A stretch of 64,000 nt of DNA from Actinoallomurus sp963736325 (GCA_963736325.1 CAVTOG010000015.1:310001-374000); one strand, 5' to 3'; shown: positions 12,320 to 20,182, counted from the first letter of the stretch. Notes: a model not told the origin generated them from the letters alone. Translations and numbers: made by a program.

Positions 12320-12817
12320 GTGAAGCAGCTGGAGTTCCAGGAGTTCTACGAGACCCGCCGGGACGCGTGCCTGCGAGCGGTTCTGGCCGGTGTCGGTGAC
12401 CGTCAGCTGGCCGAGGACCTCGTCGCCGAGGCGTTCACCCGGGCCTGGGTGTCGTGGCGCAGCGTCAGTCGGCATCCGGCGCCGTCCGCGTGGATCGTGC
12501 GGACGGCGCTCAACACGAAGGTCTCATGGTGGCGTCGCCGAAGACGGGAGGTCGCGCTGGACGACGGCCAAGAGATCGCCGGTGTCACCACGGATGTCGA
12601 CCTCGGCCTGGATCCCGCGCTGCTCGCCGTGCTGCGCCGTCTGCCGCAGCGGCAGCGGGAAGTGATCGTTTTCCGGGTCTTCCTCGACCTCGACACCAGG
12701 GCGACCGCCGAGGTCCTCGGCATCGCCCCAGGAACCGTCACCGCCCACCTGTCGCGGGCCGTCGGGGCGCTGCGCGCCCATCTCGTCACCGCCGAAACCC
12801 CGGAGGCAAGGTCATGA
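12320..12817 (+). CDS. Sigma-70 family RNA polymerase sigma factor (ECF-like)
   Basis: The 165-residue product has a region 2 (GDRQLAEDLVAEAFTRAWVSWRSV, then SAWIVRTALNTKVSWWRRRRREV) and a region 4 helix-turn-helix (LRRLPQRQREVIVFRVFLDLDTRATAEVLGIAPGTVTAHLSRA). This is the minimal two-domain layout of extracytoplasmic-function sigma factors. Start choice is uncertain: GTG at 12320 gives the usual MKQLEFxEFY opening, but GTG at 12296 has better spacing to GGGAG. The last four bases overlap the next gene, so the pair is translationally coupled. The gene is divergent from imuA'. Confidence 0.85.
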   Translation: MKQLEFQEFYETRRDACLRAVLAGVGDRQLAEDLVAEAFTRAWVSWRSVSRHPAPSAWIVRTALNTKVSWWRRRRREVALDDGQEIAGVTTDVDLGLDPALLAVLRRLPQRQREVIVFRVFLDLDTRATAEVLGIAPGTVTAHLSRAVGALRAHLVTAETPEARS

Positions 12818-13458
12818 ACGACAACAACGTACTGAACGCACTGAAGGACTCGATGGACGGCGTCGCCATGCGCACCCCGGTCGAGCGGATCGTGACCGAG
12901 GGCCGCGTCCGCCGCCGCCATCGCCGCGTCGCCGGAGCGGCGACCGGCGTCGCGACGATCGCCGGTATCGCGGTCGGCATCTCCGTCCTGAGCCACCCGG
13001 CGACCGCACCTCCGGTGGCGGACCCGGTGCACATCCGTACGGCCGCCTTCACCGTGGACACCCACGCCGACGGCACGGTCCACGTGACCTGGGACAAGAG
13101 CCGGTACTTCCAGAACCACGACGGCCTGCAGCAGGCTCTGCGCCAGGCGAAGTTCCCCGTCCTCATCAAGGAGGGCGTCTTCTGCAAGGCGCCGCGCGAC
13201 GACGGGTACCTCGACCCGAGCGGCGTCGGGCGCGGTGTCGACCGCGTCATGCGGGCCGGACGAGGGGACGGCGACAAGGTCGTCTTCGTCTTCACGCCCT
13301 CCGCGATGCCCGCCGGGAAACAGCTGTTCATCGGCTACCTGACCCCGGCCCAGCTGGCGGTCACGAACGGCCGGCCCGGGTCCGTCGAACGCCTGGTCTC
13401 CACCGGAGAGTCGCTGACCTGCACCACCCAGGCACCCCCGCCGGCCGGACACGGCTGA
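12814..13458 (+). CDS. Single-pass membrane protein, probable anti-sigma partner
   Basis: The 214-residue product has a basic cytoplasmic N-terminus (about 1-45), one transmembrane segment (about 47-66, AGAATGVATIAGIAVGISVL) and an outside domain with two cysteines. It has no recognised zinc-binding ZAS motif. ATG overlaps the sigma factor stop as ATGA and is preceded by GGAGG. The topology and coupling to a sigma factor gene suggest it senses or sequesters that sigma factor, but this is inferred from context only. The outer domain matches no family I recognise. Confidence 0.75.
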   Translation: MNDNNVLNALKDSMDGVAMRTPVERIVTEGRVRRRHRRVAGAATGVATIAGIAVGISVLSHPATAPPVADPVHIRTAAFTVDTHADGTVHVTWDKSRYFQNHDGLQQALRQAKFPVLIKEGVFCKAPRDDGYLDPSGVGRGVDRVMRAGRGDGDKVVFVFTPSAMPAGKQLFIGYLTPAQLAVTNGRPGSVERLVSTGESLTCTTQAPPPAGHG

Positions 13459-13460
13459 GC

Positions 13461-13479
13461 CGGGGCGGCCGCCGCCCCG
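13461..13479. terminator. Hairpin between convergent genes
   Basis: CGGGGCGG (13461-13468) pairs with CCGCCCCG (13472-13479) over a CCG loop, directly between the stop codons of the sigma-partner gene and the convergent LLM oxidoreductase. Confidence 0.5.
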
Positions 13480-14157
13480 CTAGGCGGTCACCACGTCGGC
13501 GAGGCGGTCGACCTGGGCGGGGTCGGGGGCCCAGCAGTAGAGCATCAGCTCGTCGGCGCCCAGGTCCTTGAACGCGGTGATCGCGTCGCGGATCCGGGCC
13601 GGCGTGGTGAGCAGGCCGTCCAGGACGCGGCCGGTGTCGCCCAGGAAGCCGTAGTACGCGCCGATCGCCTCGCGGGCGTCCTCGACCACGTCGTCCGGGC
13701 CGAGGGCGACATTGACCTGGGCGACCAGGCGGGGTCGCCCGGAGCGGCCGGCGTCGGCCCAGGACCGCTCGACGTACCGGAAGAGCCCGTCGGCCATGCC
13801 GGGCGGGGCGGCGCACAGGTACCCGTCGCCCCAGCGGGCGACGCGGTCGAGCGCGACCGGCCGGAAGGCGCCGATCAGCACCTCCGGGCCGCCTTCGCGT
13901 GCGGAGGCCGGGCCGATGGGGCCCGCGCCCGCGCCGTACGGCGCGCCGGACCAGAGACGCCGCAGGTCGGCCAGCTGCTCGTCGAGGCGGCGGCCGCGGG
14001 TGCCCATGTCGGTGCCGGCGGCCTGATGGTCGTCCGGGCGGCCGCCCACTCCGATGCCGAGGGTGAAACGGCCGCCGGACAGCCGGTCCAGGGTGGCGGC
14101 CTGCTTGGCGAGCAGCGCAGACTCGCGCAGCGGGCCGAGGAGCACCTCGGTCTGCAC
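13480..14157 (-). CDS. LLM-class F420-dependent oxidoreductase, apparently 5'-truncated
   Basis: The 225 residues read from GTG 14157 cover most of a luciferase-like TIM barrel: LAKQAATLDRLSGGRFTLGIGVGGRPDDHQAAG, GGPEVLIGAFRPVALDRVARWGDGYL and the C-terminal ADxxMLYCWAPDPAQVDRLADVV. The same frame upstream of that GTG encodes further family-like sequence (GYGGYANPEPLVTLAAITG) back to an in-frame TAG at 14293-14295, without any ATG, GTG or TTG. The usual first beta strand and about 40-60 residues are therefore missing. The gene may be a decayed copy, may start at a rare codon, or may carry an indel. No ribosome binding site is seen. Confidence 0.65.
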   Translation of the reverse strand: MQTEVLLGPLRESALLAKQAATLDRLSGGRFTLGIGVGGRPDDHQAAGTDMGTRGRRLDEQLADLRRLWSGAPYGAGAGPIGPASAREGGPEVLIGAFRPVALDRVARWGDGYLCAAPPGMADGLFRYVERSWADAGRSGRPRLVAQVNVALGPDDVVEDAREAIGAYYGFLGDTGRVLDGLLTTPARIRDAITAFKDLGADELMLYCWAPDPAQVDRLADVVTA

Positions 14158-14360
14158 GCGGATCCGCGACGTGGCGCCGGTGATCGCGGCGAGGGTGACC
14201 AGCGGCTCGGGGTTGGCGTAGCCGCCGTACCCGGCGCGCTCCCGTACTGCGACGTCGTTCCGGGGGAGCGTGATCCTTGGAGTCCGGCCACTCTAGCCCG
14301 AGGGCGGTGCGGCGGGTAAACCCTTATCCGTGCGTGAAGGCGTACGGGCATGATGAGCCG

Positions 14361-14876
14361 ATGACCTGGAGAGCACCCGAGATCACCCGCCCCGGCGGAT
14401 CGCTGGTCGCCGGCGAGCACGAGATGCTGCGGGGGCTGCTCGGCTGGCACCGCGCCACTCTGCTGCACAAGTGCGCCGGCCTGACCGGCGAGCAGCTCGC
14501 CGCACGGTCCGTTCCGCCGTCGGACCTGTCGCTACTCGGCCTGATCCGCCACGTCGCCGAGGTGGAGCGCACGTGGTTCCGGCAGAGGTTCGCCGGAGAG
14601 CCGGTCGACGGCGTCTACTACCGGGAGAAGCGCGACGGCTCCGACCTGCGCGACACCGAGTCCGCACGCGCCGAGGAGGACTACGCGCGCCTCGTCGAGG
14701 AGCAGCGCCTGGCCGGCGAGGCCGTCGCGACGGCCTCGCTCGACGACACCTTCACCCACGGCGGGGAGACGTACTCGCTGCGTTTCACCTACCTGCACAT
14801 GATCGGTGAGTACGCCCGCCACAACGGCCACGCCGACCTGCTCCGCGAACGCGTCGACGGAACGACGGGCCCTTAG
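14361..14876 (+). CDS. DinB-fold protein (DUF664/MDMT-like)
   Basis: The 171-residue product is predicted as a four-helix DinB-like domain. LLGWHRATLLHKCAGLTGEQLAAR and SLLGLIRHVAEVERTWFRQRFAG contain the first two metal-site histidines, and HMIGEYARHNGHADLLRE holds the last, the usual three-His arrangement of this superfamily. Related actinobacterial proteins include mycothiol-dependent enzymes, but no substrate can be assigned. The ATG at 14361 is chosen because the family start MTWxxP begins there; the upstream open frame has no family similarity. The stop codon is the first triplet of a hairpin. Confidence 0.87.
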   Translation: MTWRAPEITRPGGSLVAGEHEMLRGLLGWHRATLLHKCAGLTGEQLAARSVPPSDLSLLGLIRHVAEVERTWFRQRFAGEPVDGVYYREKRDGSDLRDTESARAEEDYARLVEEQRLAGEAVATASLDDTFTHGGETYSLRFTYLHMIGEYARHNGHADLLRERVDGTTGP

Positions 14877-14934
14877 GGCCTGTCTCAGAGACAGGCCCTA
14901 TGGGCGTGTCTGACAAATCGCTACGAGACACGCC
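14874..14934. terminator. Tandem hairpins between convergent genes
   Basis: The first hairpin pairs TAGGGCCTGTCTC (14874-14886) with GAGACAGGCCCTA (14888-14900) and starts with the DinB-fold gene's TAG stop. The second pairs GGCGTGTCT (14903-14911) with AGACACGCC (14926-14934) over a 14-base loop. They lie between two convergent genes and probably act in both directions. The first is almost the same sequence as the hairpin at 793-816. Confidence 0.65.
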
Positions 14935-14948
14935 TAAGCCCACTGTCG

Positions 14949-15677
14949 TCACGGCCGCCTGGTGTCCCACAGGTACGCGGGCACGGCCAGCGCGAGCATG
15001 GCCGCGGTCCAGGTCCCGACCACGATCCAGCCTTCGGCCGCCCAGCCGCCGGCGGTGGTCGCCCCGTGGCCGGCGTGGACCAGCCAGTAGGAGGGGAGCA
15101 GCTTGATGATTTCCACCGGTAGTCCGGTGCCGACGAATTCGCCTAAAGCACCGCCGGACAGAGCGAACAGGACGACCAGGCCGCCGATCACCGCCGGCAG
15201 GACGTCGGGCCGGGCCAGGTGCCCGATCGCGATGCCCATGACGATGAAGGGGGTCAGGCCGACCAGGAGCAGTCCGGTCATCTGGAGCCACTGCGCGGCT
15301 GTCAGCCGTACGCCGAACGCCGTGCCGGCGGCGAACAGCAGGGCCAGCGCCGGCAGCGCGACCATGAAGGCGGTGACCACCTTCGCGATCACGTACGAGG
15401 CGGGCCGCAGCGGCGTGACACGGACCTGGCGGGCCCATCCTCGCGACCGGTCGATCGCCATGCGGGTGGTCGGTGAGAACACGGCGAACAGGGCGCCGTA
15501 CGCCGCCATCCACGTCATGAAGTAGAACGAGAACGGCATGTCCCCGACCTTGCTGTGGCGGTTGCCGGGGGTGACGACGCAGTACAGCACCATCGGCATG
15601 CCCAGGGTGATGATGAGGAACCCGCGGGCACGGAAGGTGCGCACCACCTCGTAGCGCAAATGCGTCAGGTTGATCAC
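14949..15677 (-). CDS. ABC-2 type transporter permease
   Basis: The 242-residue membrane protein has about six hydrophobic segments, starting with FLIITLGMPMVLYCVV and ending with WIVVGTWTAAMLALAVPAYLW. It carries the ABC-2 signature-like stretch RGWARQVRVTPLRPASYVIAKV between the second and third segments. It follows the ATPase gene by 34 bases on the same strand, so the two should form an exporter for a hydrophobic small molecule or peptide. Closest layouts are lantibiotic/antibiotic-resistance exporters next to DesK-type two-component systems; the cargo is unknown. Confidence 0.87.
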   Translation of the reverse strand: MINLTHLRYEVVRTFRARGFLIITLGMPMVLYCVVTPGNRHSKVGDMPFSFYFMTWMAAYGALFAVFSPTTRMAIDRSRGWARQVRVTPLRPASYVIAKVVTAFMVALPALALLFAAGTAFGVRLTAAQWLQMTGLLLVGLTPFIVMGIAIGHLARPDVLPAVIGGLVVLFALSGGALGEFVGTGLPVEIIKLLPSYWLVHAGHGATTAGGWAAEGWIVVGTWTAAMLALAVPAYLWDTRRP

Positions 15678-15711
15678 TGGCCACCTCCGGGGTCGGTGCC
15701 GTTCACGAGGT

Positions 15712-16620
15712 TCACATCTGGTCCTCGCCGGTCAGCTCCAGGAACACATCGTCCAGGCTGCCGCCGTGTACCTCAAGATCACGGGCGGCCGCGAACGTGG
15801 CGAGCAGGGCCCGCAGGGCGAGGTCGGCGTCCGAGCACAGCAGGATGACGGTGTCGCCGTCGCGCTGGGTCGTGATCACTCCGGGCAGCGCGGCCAGCCG
15901 GAAGGTCTCGACCCCCGGCAGCGTCGCCCGGATGGTGTGCGAGCCGGCCTGGGCCCTGATCTCGGGGGCCGGCCCGTCGGCGATGATCTGTCCGCGGACC
16001 ATCAGCGCGATGCGGTCGGCGTAGGCGTCGGCCTCTTCCAGGCAGTGCGTGGCGAACACGACGGTCTTACCGCGCCCGGCGAAGTCCCGCATCGCGTTCC
16101 AGAACGCGAGCCGCCCTTCGGCGTCCGCGGCCGCGGACGGCTCGTCGAGGATCAGCAGCTCGGGATCGCCCACGATCGCCGCTGCGAAACGAGCCAGCCG
16201 GCTCTGCCCGGCGGACAGCTGCGTCGCCCACCGGTCGGCGAACGCCGCGGCCCCGGTCAGTTCGAGAACCTCCTCGACCGGAAGTGGCCTTGGGTAGTAC
16301 GACGCGGTGAGCGCGAGTACTTCACGGACCCTCAGGTATTCCGGCTGCCCGCCGGTCTGCAGCATCGTGGCGACCATGCCGGCCCGTACGGCGGCGGCCG
16401 ACGGCCTCCCGAAGACCGAGACGGATCCCTGGTCGGGCCGGGCCAGCCCGAGCATCGTATAGATGGTCGTGGACTTCCCGGCCCCGGTGGGACCCAGCAG
16501 CGCCACTGTCTCCCCGGCCCGGACCGCCAGATCAATTCCGCGGACCGCCTGGACCGACCCATAGGACTTGACGAGCCCGCTGACTCGAACGCCGTACTCG
16601 CTGTAAGTGTCTGCTCTCAT
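15712..16620 (-). CDS. ABC transporter ATP-binding protein
   Basis: The 302-residue protein carries Walker A (GPTGAGKST, about residues 43-51), the signature LSAGQSRLARF in place of the usual LSGGQ, Walker B with LLILDEPSA, and the switch His in FATHCLEEADAYADRI. A C-terminal extension of about 80 residues (ALPGVETFRLAALPGVITTQ) resembles the regulatory tail of drug-exporter ATPases. It is the energising subunit for the permease downstream. A 16-codon ORF ends 24 bases upstream of its ATG in the same orientation, so it is probably cotranscribed. The divergent two-component system is a plausible regulator. Confidence 0.9.
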   Translation of the reverse strand: MRADTYSEYGVRVSGLVKSYGSVQAVRGIDLAVRAGETVALLGPTGAGKSTTIYTMLGLARPDQGSVSVFGRPSAAAVRAGMVATMLQTGGQPEYLRVREVLALTASYYPRPLPVEEVLELTGAAAFADRWATQLSAGQSRLARFAAAIVGDPELLILDEPSAAADAEGRLAFWNAMRDFAGRGKTVVFATHCLEEADAYADRIALMVRGQIIADGPAPEIRAQAGSHTIRATLPGVETFRLAALPGVITTQRDGDTVILLCSDADLALRALLATFAAARDLEVHGGSLDDVFLELTGEDQM

Positions 16621-16644
16621 CGCTGCCCAATGTTGACGTGGGGG

Positions 16645-16695
16645 TTAACGAAACAGTAGTGAGAATGCCCATGAATTTTCCACGACATATGTCAT
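16645..16695 (-). CDS. 16-residue leader or signal peptide (sORF A)
   Basis: This ORF, ATG to TAA, encodes MTYVVENSWAFSLLFR and ends 24 bases before the start of the ABC ATPase. A second ORF at 20183-20245 encodes a related peptide, sharing MTxVVExxWAxSL. Over the first 14 codons the two DNA copies differ at nine positions, none in a codon second base, and three changes are synonymous, which suggests selection on the peptide. A GAAGG lies about 12 bases upstream, a weak ribosome binding site. It could be a regulatory leader peptide, a peptide exported by the adjacent transporter, or only a conserved DNA site: GACATATGTC (16684-16693) is palindromic. I know of no named family for it. Confidence 0.4.
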   Translation of the reverse strand: MTYVVENSWAFSLLFR

Positions 16696-17018
16696 GGCTT
16701 GCTGGGCCTTCGGTCTAGGTTTCCACCTGAGGTGGCGGAATGCCGTCCCCCTGAATCGTCTCAGCCGTTCGTATTCACCGGAAGTGAGTAGAACGGCCGA
16801 CGTTCGATGATGGGAGCCTGGGTGAACGCCATCGAGACGTGTTCCGAACCGTGACACCGGCGTGGCCACCGCCCGGTGGTGGTCCCGCCCGTCCCGCCAT
16901 GCTCGGGTGCCGGGCTCACGATCCGTCCGGCCGGATCGCGTCCGGACCTGTCTGATCCTGACATCTCGGATGAAATATCAATCCGGCGACGGTCAAGACA
17001 AATGCTAACCTCGCGCAG
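16696..17018. promoter_or_regulatory. Divergent intergenic region with candidate leaderless promoter
   Basis: No convincing gene lies in these 323 bases between sORF A and the histidine kinase. On the plus strand TAACCT (17006-17011) matches the TANNNT form of an actinobacterial -10 box and ends seven bases before the kinase GTG, which has no ribosome binding site. That geometry suggests a leaderless kinase transcript. The minus-strand promoter for the exporter must also lie here but I cannot place it. Confidence 0.4.
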
Positions 17019-18158
17019 GTGGGCGAAGACGGGATCGACTCTGTGTTCGGCTGGCCGGTCGCCGAATCGCAGCGCTGGACCCAGGGGTGGCGGCGGCTCG
17101 TCCTGGCATCGGGGATGCTCATCTATCCCGCGGTCACCGCCGTCTGGATGGCGGCCTACTCAGACGGCGCCGCCGTCGTGGTCGGCTACGTCATCGTCGC
17201 GGCGTTCTGCTGCTGCTACATCCTCCTCGCGGTCACGGTGGCCAAGCGCTCCTGGCTCCTCTGCTGGGCGCTCCTCGGCACGATGACCGCGCTGTTCGTC
17301 GCCTCGCTGCCGATCGCCCGTGACAGCGCCTTCTTCCTGAGCGCGGTCATCGTCTCGTGGTCGGCCGCGCTCGCCAAGCGGTACGCCGTCTGGATCGTCA
17401 CGGCCGGCATCACCGCGTGCATCGTCGTGCCCTGGGAGATACGGTCCTGGCACAGCGGCCCGGGCTGGATTCAGGCGCTCGTCACCATGTTCACCGCCCT
17501 GACCCTGTACTCCTCGTTCGAGAACGCCAGCGCCTACCGCGCGCTGATCACCGCGCGCGCCGAGGTGGCGCGCCTGGCCTCGGAGGCCGAGCGGAATCGT
17601 GTGGCGCGTGACCTGCACGACCTGCTCGGGCATTCGCTCACCGCGATCTCGGTCAAGGCGAGCCTGGCGCGGCGCCTGACGACGACCGGCGCCCCGTCGG
17701 CCCTTGAGGAGATCACCGACGTCGAGCGCCTGGCCAGGCAGGCGCTGACCGACGTACGGGCGGCGGTGTCCGGCTATCGGGAGGTCACCGTCGCCGGAGA
17801 GCTCGTGCGTGGCAGGGAACTGCTCCGGGCGGTGGGCGTGACGGCCGACCTGCCGACGGAGGTCGGGATGGTCGGCGCCAAGCATCAGGAACTCTTCGGG
17901 TGGGCCGTGCGCGAGGGACTCACCAACGTGGCACGGCACGCGCAGGCCCGCCGCTGCACCGTCACCGTGTCGGCGGCACGGGTCGAGGTCCGGGACGACG
18001 GGAGAGGAGGGTGGGGCCAAGACCGGAGCGGCAACGGCCTGGCCTACCTCCGGGAGCGTGCCGAAGCGCTGGGCGCCTGCGTGGAGGCAGGTCCCATCCG
18101 GCCGCAGGGCTGGCGGCTGCTGGTGTCACTCGAAGATGCGGAGGGCGCCGGAACATGA
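17019..18158 (+). CDS. DesK/NarL-type sensor histidine kinase
   Basis: The 379-residue kinase has about five transmembrane segments between residues 25 and 170 with very short loops and no large outside domain. A HisKA_3 phosphoacceptor motif follows (RNRVARDLHDLLGHSLTAIS, His200), then an HATPase domain with the N box (WAVREGLTNVARHAQARRC) and a glycine-rich lid (GNGLAYLRERAEALG). Such kinases usually sense membrane state or hydrophobic ligands and phosphorylate a LuxR-type regulator. The GTG start lacks a Shine-Dalgarno sequence. The stop overlaps the response regulator ATG by four bases. It is divergent from an ABC exporter, a common arrangement for drug-response operons. Confidence 0.9.
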   Translation: MGEDGIDSVFGWPVAESQRWTQGWRRLVLASGMLIYPAVTAVWMAAYSDGAAVVVGYVIVAAFCCCYILLAVTVAKRSWLLCWALLGTMTALFVASLPIARDSAFFLSAVIVSWSAALAKRYAVWIVTAGITACIVVPWEIRSWHSGPGWIQALVTMFTALTLYSSFENASAYRALITARAEVARLASEAERNRVARDLHDLLGHSLTAISVKASLARRLTTTGAPSALEEITDVERLARQALTDVRAAVSGYREVTVAGELVRGRELLRAVGVTADLPTEVGMVGAKHQELFGWAVREGLTNVARHAQARRCTVTVSAARVEVRDDGRGGWGQDRSGNGLAYLRERAEALGACVEAGPIRPQGWRLLVSLEDAEGAGT

Positions 18159-18763
18159 CGATTCGACTGCTGCTCGCCGAGGACCAGGCGCTCATCCGGC
18201 GCGCGCTGGGCACCTTGCTGGCGCTGGAGGACGACTTCGAGGTCGTCGCCTCCGTCAGCCGGGGCGACGAGGTCATCGCCGCGGCCCGCGAGCACCAGCC
18301 CGACGTGGCACTGCTCGACATCGAGATGCCCGGCCTCGACGGCCTGGCGGCGGCGGCCGTGCTCGCGGACCATGTCCCGCACTGCCGTGTGGTCATACTC
18401 ACGACCTTCGGCCGCGCCGGCTACCTGCGGCGCGCGATGGAGGCCGGTGCGGTCGGCTTCGTCGTGAAGGACGACCCGCCCGAGGTGCTCGCCGAGGCCA
18501 TCCGCACCGTGGCGGTCGGCGGACAGGTGATCGACCCGGTGCTCGCGGCGGCCACGCTGGCGGCGGGGAAGTCTCCGCTGACCGCACGGGAGCGCGACGT
18601 GCTCACGGCGTCGCGCGGAGGCGCCACGGTGAGCGAGATCGCGGGCAACCTGTGCCTGTCCGAAGGCACCGTACGCAACTATCTGTCCTCGGCCATCGCC
18701 AAGACCACGACCCGCAACCGCATGGAGGCGCTACGCGTCGCGGACGAGCGCGGCTGGTTGTAG
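18155..18763 (+). CDS. NarL/LuxR-family response regulator
   Basis: The 202-residue regulator has a receiver domain with the acidic pair in LLLAEDQ, the phosphorylated Asp55 in VALLDIEMPGLDG, the switch Thr in VVILTTFG and the Lys in FVVKDD. A LuxR-type helix-turn-helix follows (LTARERDVLTASRGGATVSEIAGNLCLSEGTVRNYLSSAIAK). Translation is coupled to the kinase by the ATGA overlap. Likely targets are its own operon and the divergent exporter, inferred from position. Confidence 0.93.
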   Translation: MTIRLLLAEDQALIRRALGTLLALEDDFEVVASVSRGDEVIAAAREHQPDVALLDIEMPGLDGLAAAAVLADHVPHCRVVILTTFGRAGYLRRAMEAGAVGFVVKDDPPEVLAEAIRTVAVGGQVIDPVLAAATLAAGKSPLTARERDVLTASRGGATVSEIAGNLCLSEGTVRNYLSSAIAKTTTRNRMEALRVADERGWL

Positions 18764-18771
18764 GTCATGGT

Positions 18772-18810
18772 CCGAGCGCGGTCGCAGGGGGACGACACGC
18801 CGCGGCTCGG
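18772..18810. terminator. Imperfect hairpin between convergent regulator genes
   Basis: CCGAGCGCGG (18772-18781) can pair with CCGCGGCTCGG (18800-18810) with one bulged base and an 18-base loop. It lies between the response regulator stop and the stop of the convergent ParB-domain regulator. Confidence 0.4.
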
Positions 18811-18813
18811 CCG

Positions 18814-19830
18814 TCACTCCGCCAGCGCCATGTCGGCCGTGGCGTGGATCTGGTCTTCCAGGTTGTCGGCGAACTCCGTCCACGCCTGCGCGTACTGCTG
18901 CGCGAGCTGGCGTACCAGGTCCGTGCAGTGCGGCGGCATCGCCGCGCAGAGGTCGGGTAGTTCCTTGGCTCCGATCGCGCTGACCTGGAGCAGGCGCAGG
19001 AAGCGCCGCCCGTTCTCGGTGTGACGCAGGGACGGATCCCGCAGCAGCTTCTCCAGCAGAGAGGCCAACGGCGGCACGACCGCCAGACGCGGCGCGGAAC
19101 GGGCCTCGGGGCGCGGGGCCGGCACAGGACTCTCTCCGCGTGCCAGGCGCTTGCGCACATCACTGGCGGTCGTCGGAGACACCCCCGCGGAGCGGGCCAG
19201 CTCGCGAAGGGACGCTTGCGGTCGTTCGGCCATCAGTTCGGCCACGCGCCGGCGGCCCTCGGCGCTGCTGAGTGGTCTGACCCGGCCATCACGGCCGACG
19301 CGCGCGGCCAGGACGACGCCCGTGCCGTCGCCGTCGCGCCGAAGCTTCGCGACGGTCTTCGCGGTCAGCCCCGCGATCTCGGCGATCGCCCGGTCGGACA
19401 GGTGCGGATGGGACGCGATGATCCGCTCGGCGGCGGCCCGGCGGTCGGCCTGGGAGAGAGGGAGGCCGTGGGTGACGTTGGCCTCTACGGCGCGCAGGAA
19501 CATGTCCGCGGGGTCACCGTCGAAGAACTCGACCTCGATCGTCGAGTGGCCCATGAGGTTGGCCGCCATCAACCGGTGCGTCCCGTCGATCACCTGCATG
19601 GTGCGACGGTCGACCAGGATCGGCGGCAGCGCTCCGTCGACCTCGGTCAGGCGAGCGATGTGCTCGTGGTCCTGTCCTTCCAGCCGAGGTGACTCGCCGG
19701 GAACCAGCATGGAAACGGGGATCGTGACGGTCTGAGATTCGGTTCGCCCCGACATTCGGCGCGGGCCGGGCGGGCAGTCATGAAGTCTTTGGCTTACAGG
19801 GTGAGGTGCTTCGTCGGCGGACCGCTTCAC
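18814..19830 (-). CDS. StrR-like ParB-domain transcriptional regulator
   Basis: The 338-residue protein has a ParB/Spo0J-like N-terminal domain (about 33-125: PVSMLVPGESPRLEG, PPILVDRRTMQVIDGTHRLMAANLMG) followed by two helix-turn-helix candidates (SDRAIAEIAGLTAKTVAKLRRD, then ASLRELARSAGVSPTTASDVRKRL). It is not accompanied by parA and ends in a long C-terminal helical region. This matches pathway-specific activators of the StrR/NovG type, not chromosome partition ParB. Its position beside a PKS cluster supports a role in switching on biosynthesis. GTG 19830 is preceded by AAAGGAAC at suitable spacing. A 20-codon ORF and a 352-base untranslated stretch lie upstream. Confidence 0.82.
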   Translation of the reverse strand: MKRSADEAPHPVSQRLHDCPPGPRRMSGRTESQTVTIPVSMLVPGESPRLEGQDHEHIARLTEVDGALPPILVDRRTMQVIDGTHRLMAANLMGHSTIEVEFFDGDPADMFLRAVEANVTHGLPLSQADRRAAAERIIASHPHLSDRAIAEIAGLTAKTVAKLRRDGDGTGVVLAARVGRDGRVRPLSSAEGRRRVAELMAERPQASLRELARSAGVSPTTASDVRKRLARGESPVPAPRPEARSAPRLAVVPPLASLLEKLLRDPSLRHTENGRRFLRLLQVSAIGAKELPDLCAAMPPHCTDLVRQLAQQYAQAWTEFADNLEDQIHATADMALAE

Positions 19831-20182
19831 GGTGGTGTTCCTTTCACATGTTTCGGTAAGCGGAGGGGCTGCCCATTACCGGTTGTATGGGCGAACGGGT
19901 TATACGGCCCTTCTTTTCGCCGGGGGGCGTAAGGGTGATAGCGAATGCATCTCTGCCATCCAGGTAGGAAATATAGATAAGTCGGGCGAGGGCGACTTCG
20001 TGCGGTTCCGCGAGGTGGGGGTATGTCCAGCCGCAGCGAGTGCGCTGGGCGGGACTCTGTGTATTGTGACTTGAGGCTGTCGTGGAGTAGCGGTGCGTTA
20101 TCTAGGTGGCGGCCAGTATGGGCACTGTGGGGTTGACTGCCCTCTATGTCCCCTTTCGCCGCAGATCTTGTAGTCCATATGT
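19831..20182 (-). promoter_or_regulatory. Long AT-richer leader of the ParB-domain regulator gene
   Basis: These 352 bases hold no gene I can support and are clearly less GC-rich than their surroundings. On the minus strand TATAAC (19899-19904) is a possible -10 box about 70 bases before the GTG, without a good -35. The stretch starts right after the 20-codon sORF B, so it may be a regulated leader. Confidence 0.35.

Noticed and set aside
16645..16869. 74-codon extension of sORF A from a GTG at 16869
   Set aside because: The upstream part has no counterpart in the sORF B region, where only the sequence from the ATG/GTG onwards is conserved.
18814..19830. Chromosome-partition ParB
   Set aside because: No adjacent parA or parS-like sites, and the position beside exporters and a PKS fits a StrR-type regulator better.
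19832..20074. 80-codon plus-strand frame in the leader of the ParB-domain regulator
   Set aside because: No ribosome binding site, no similarity, and it runs opposite the likely regulator promoter.
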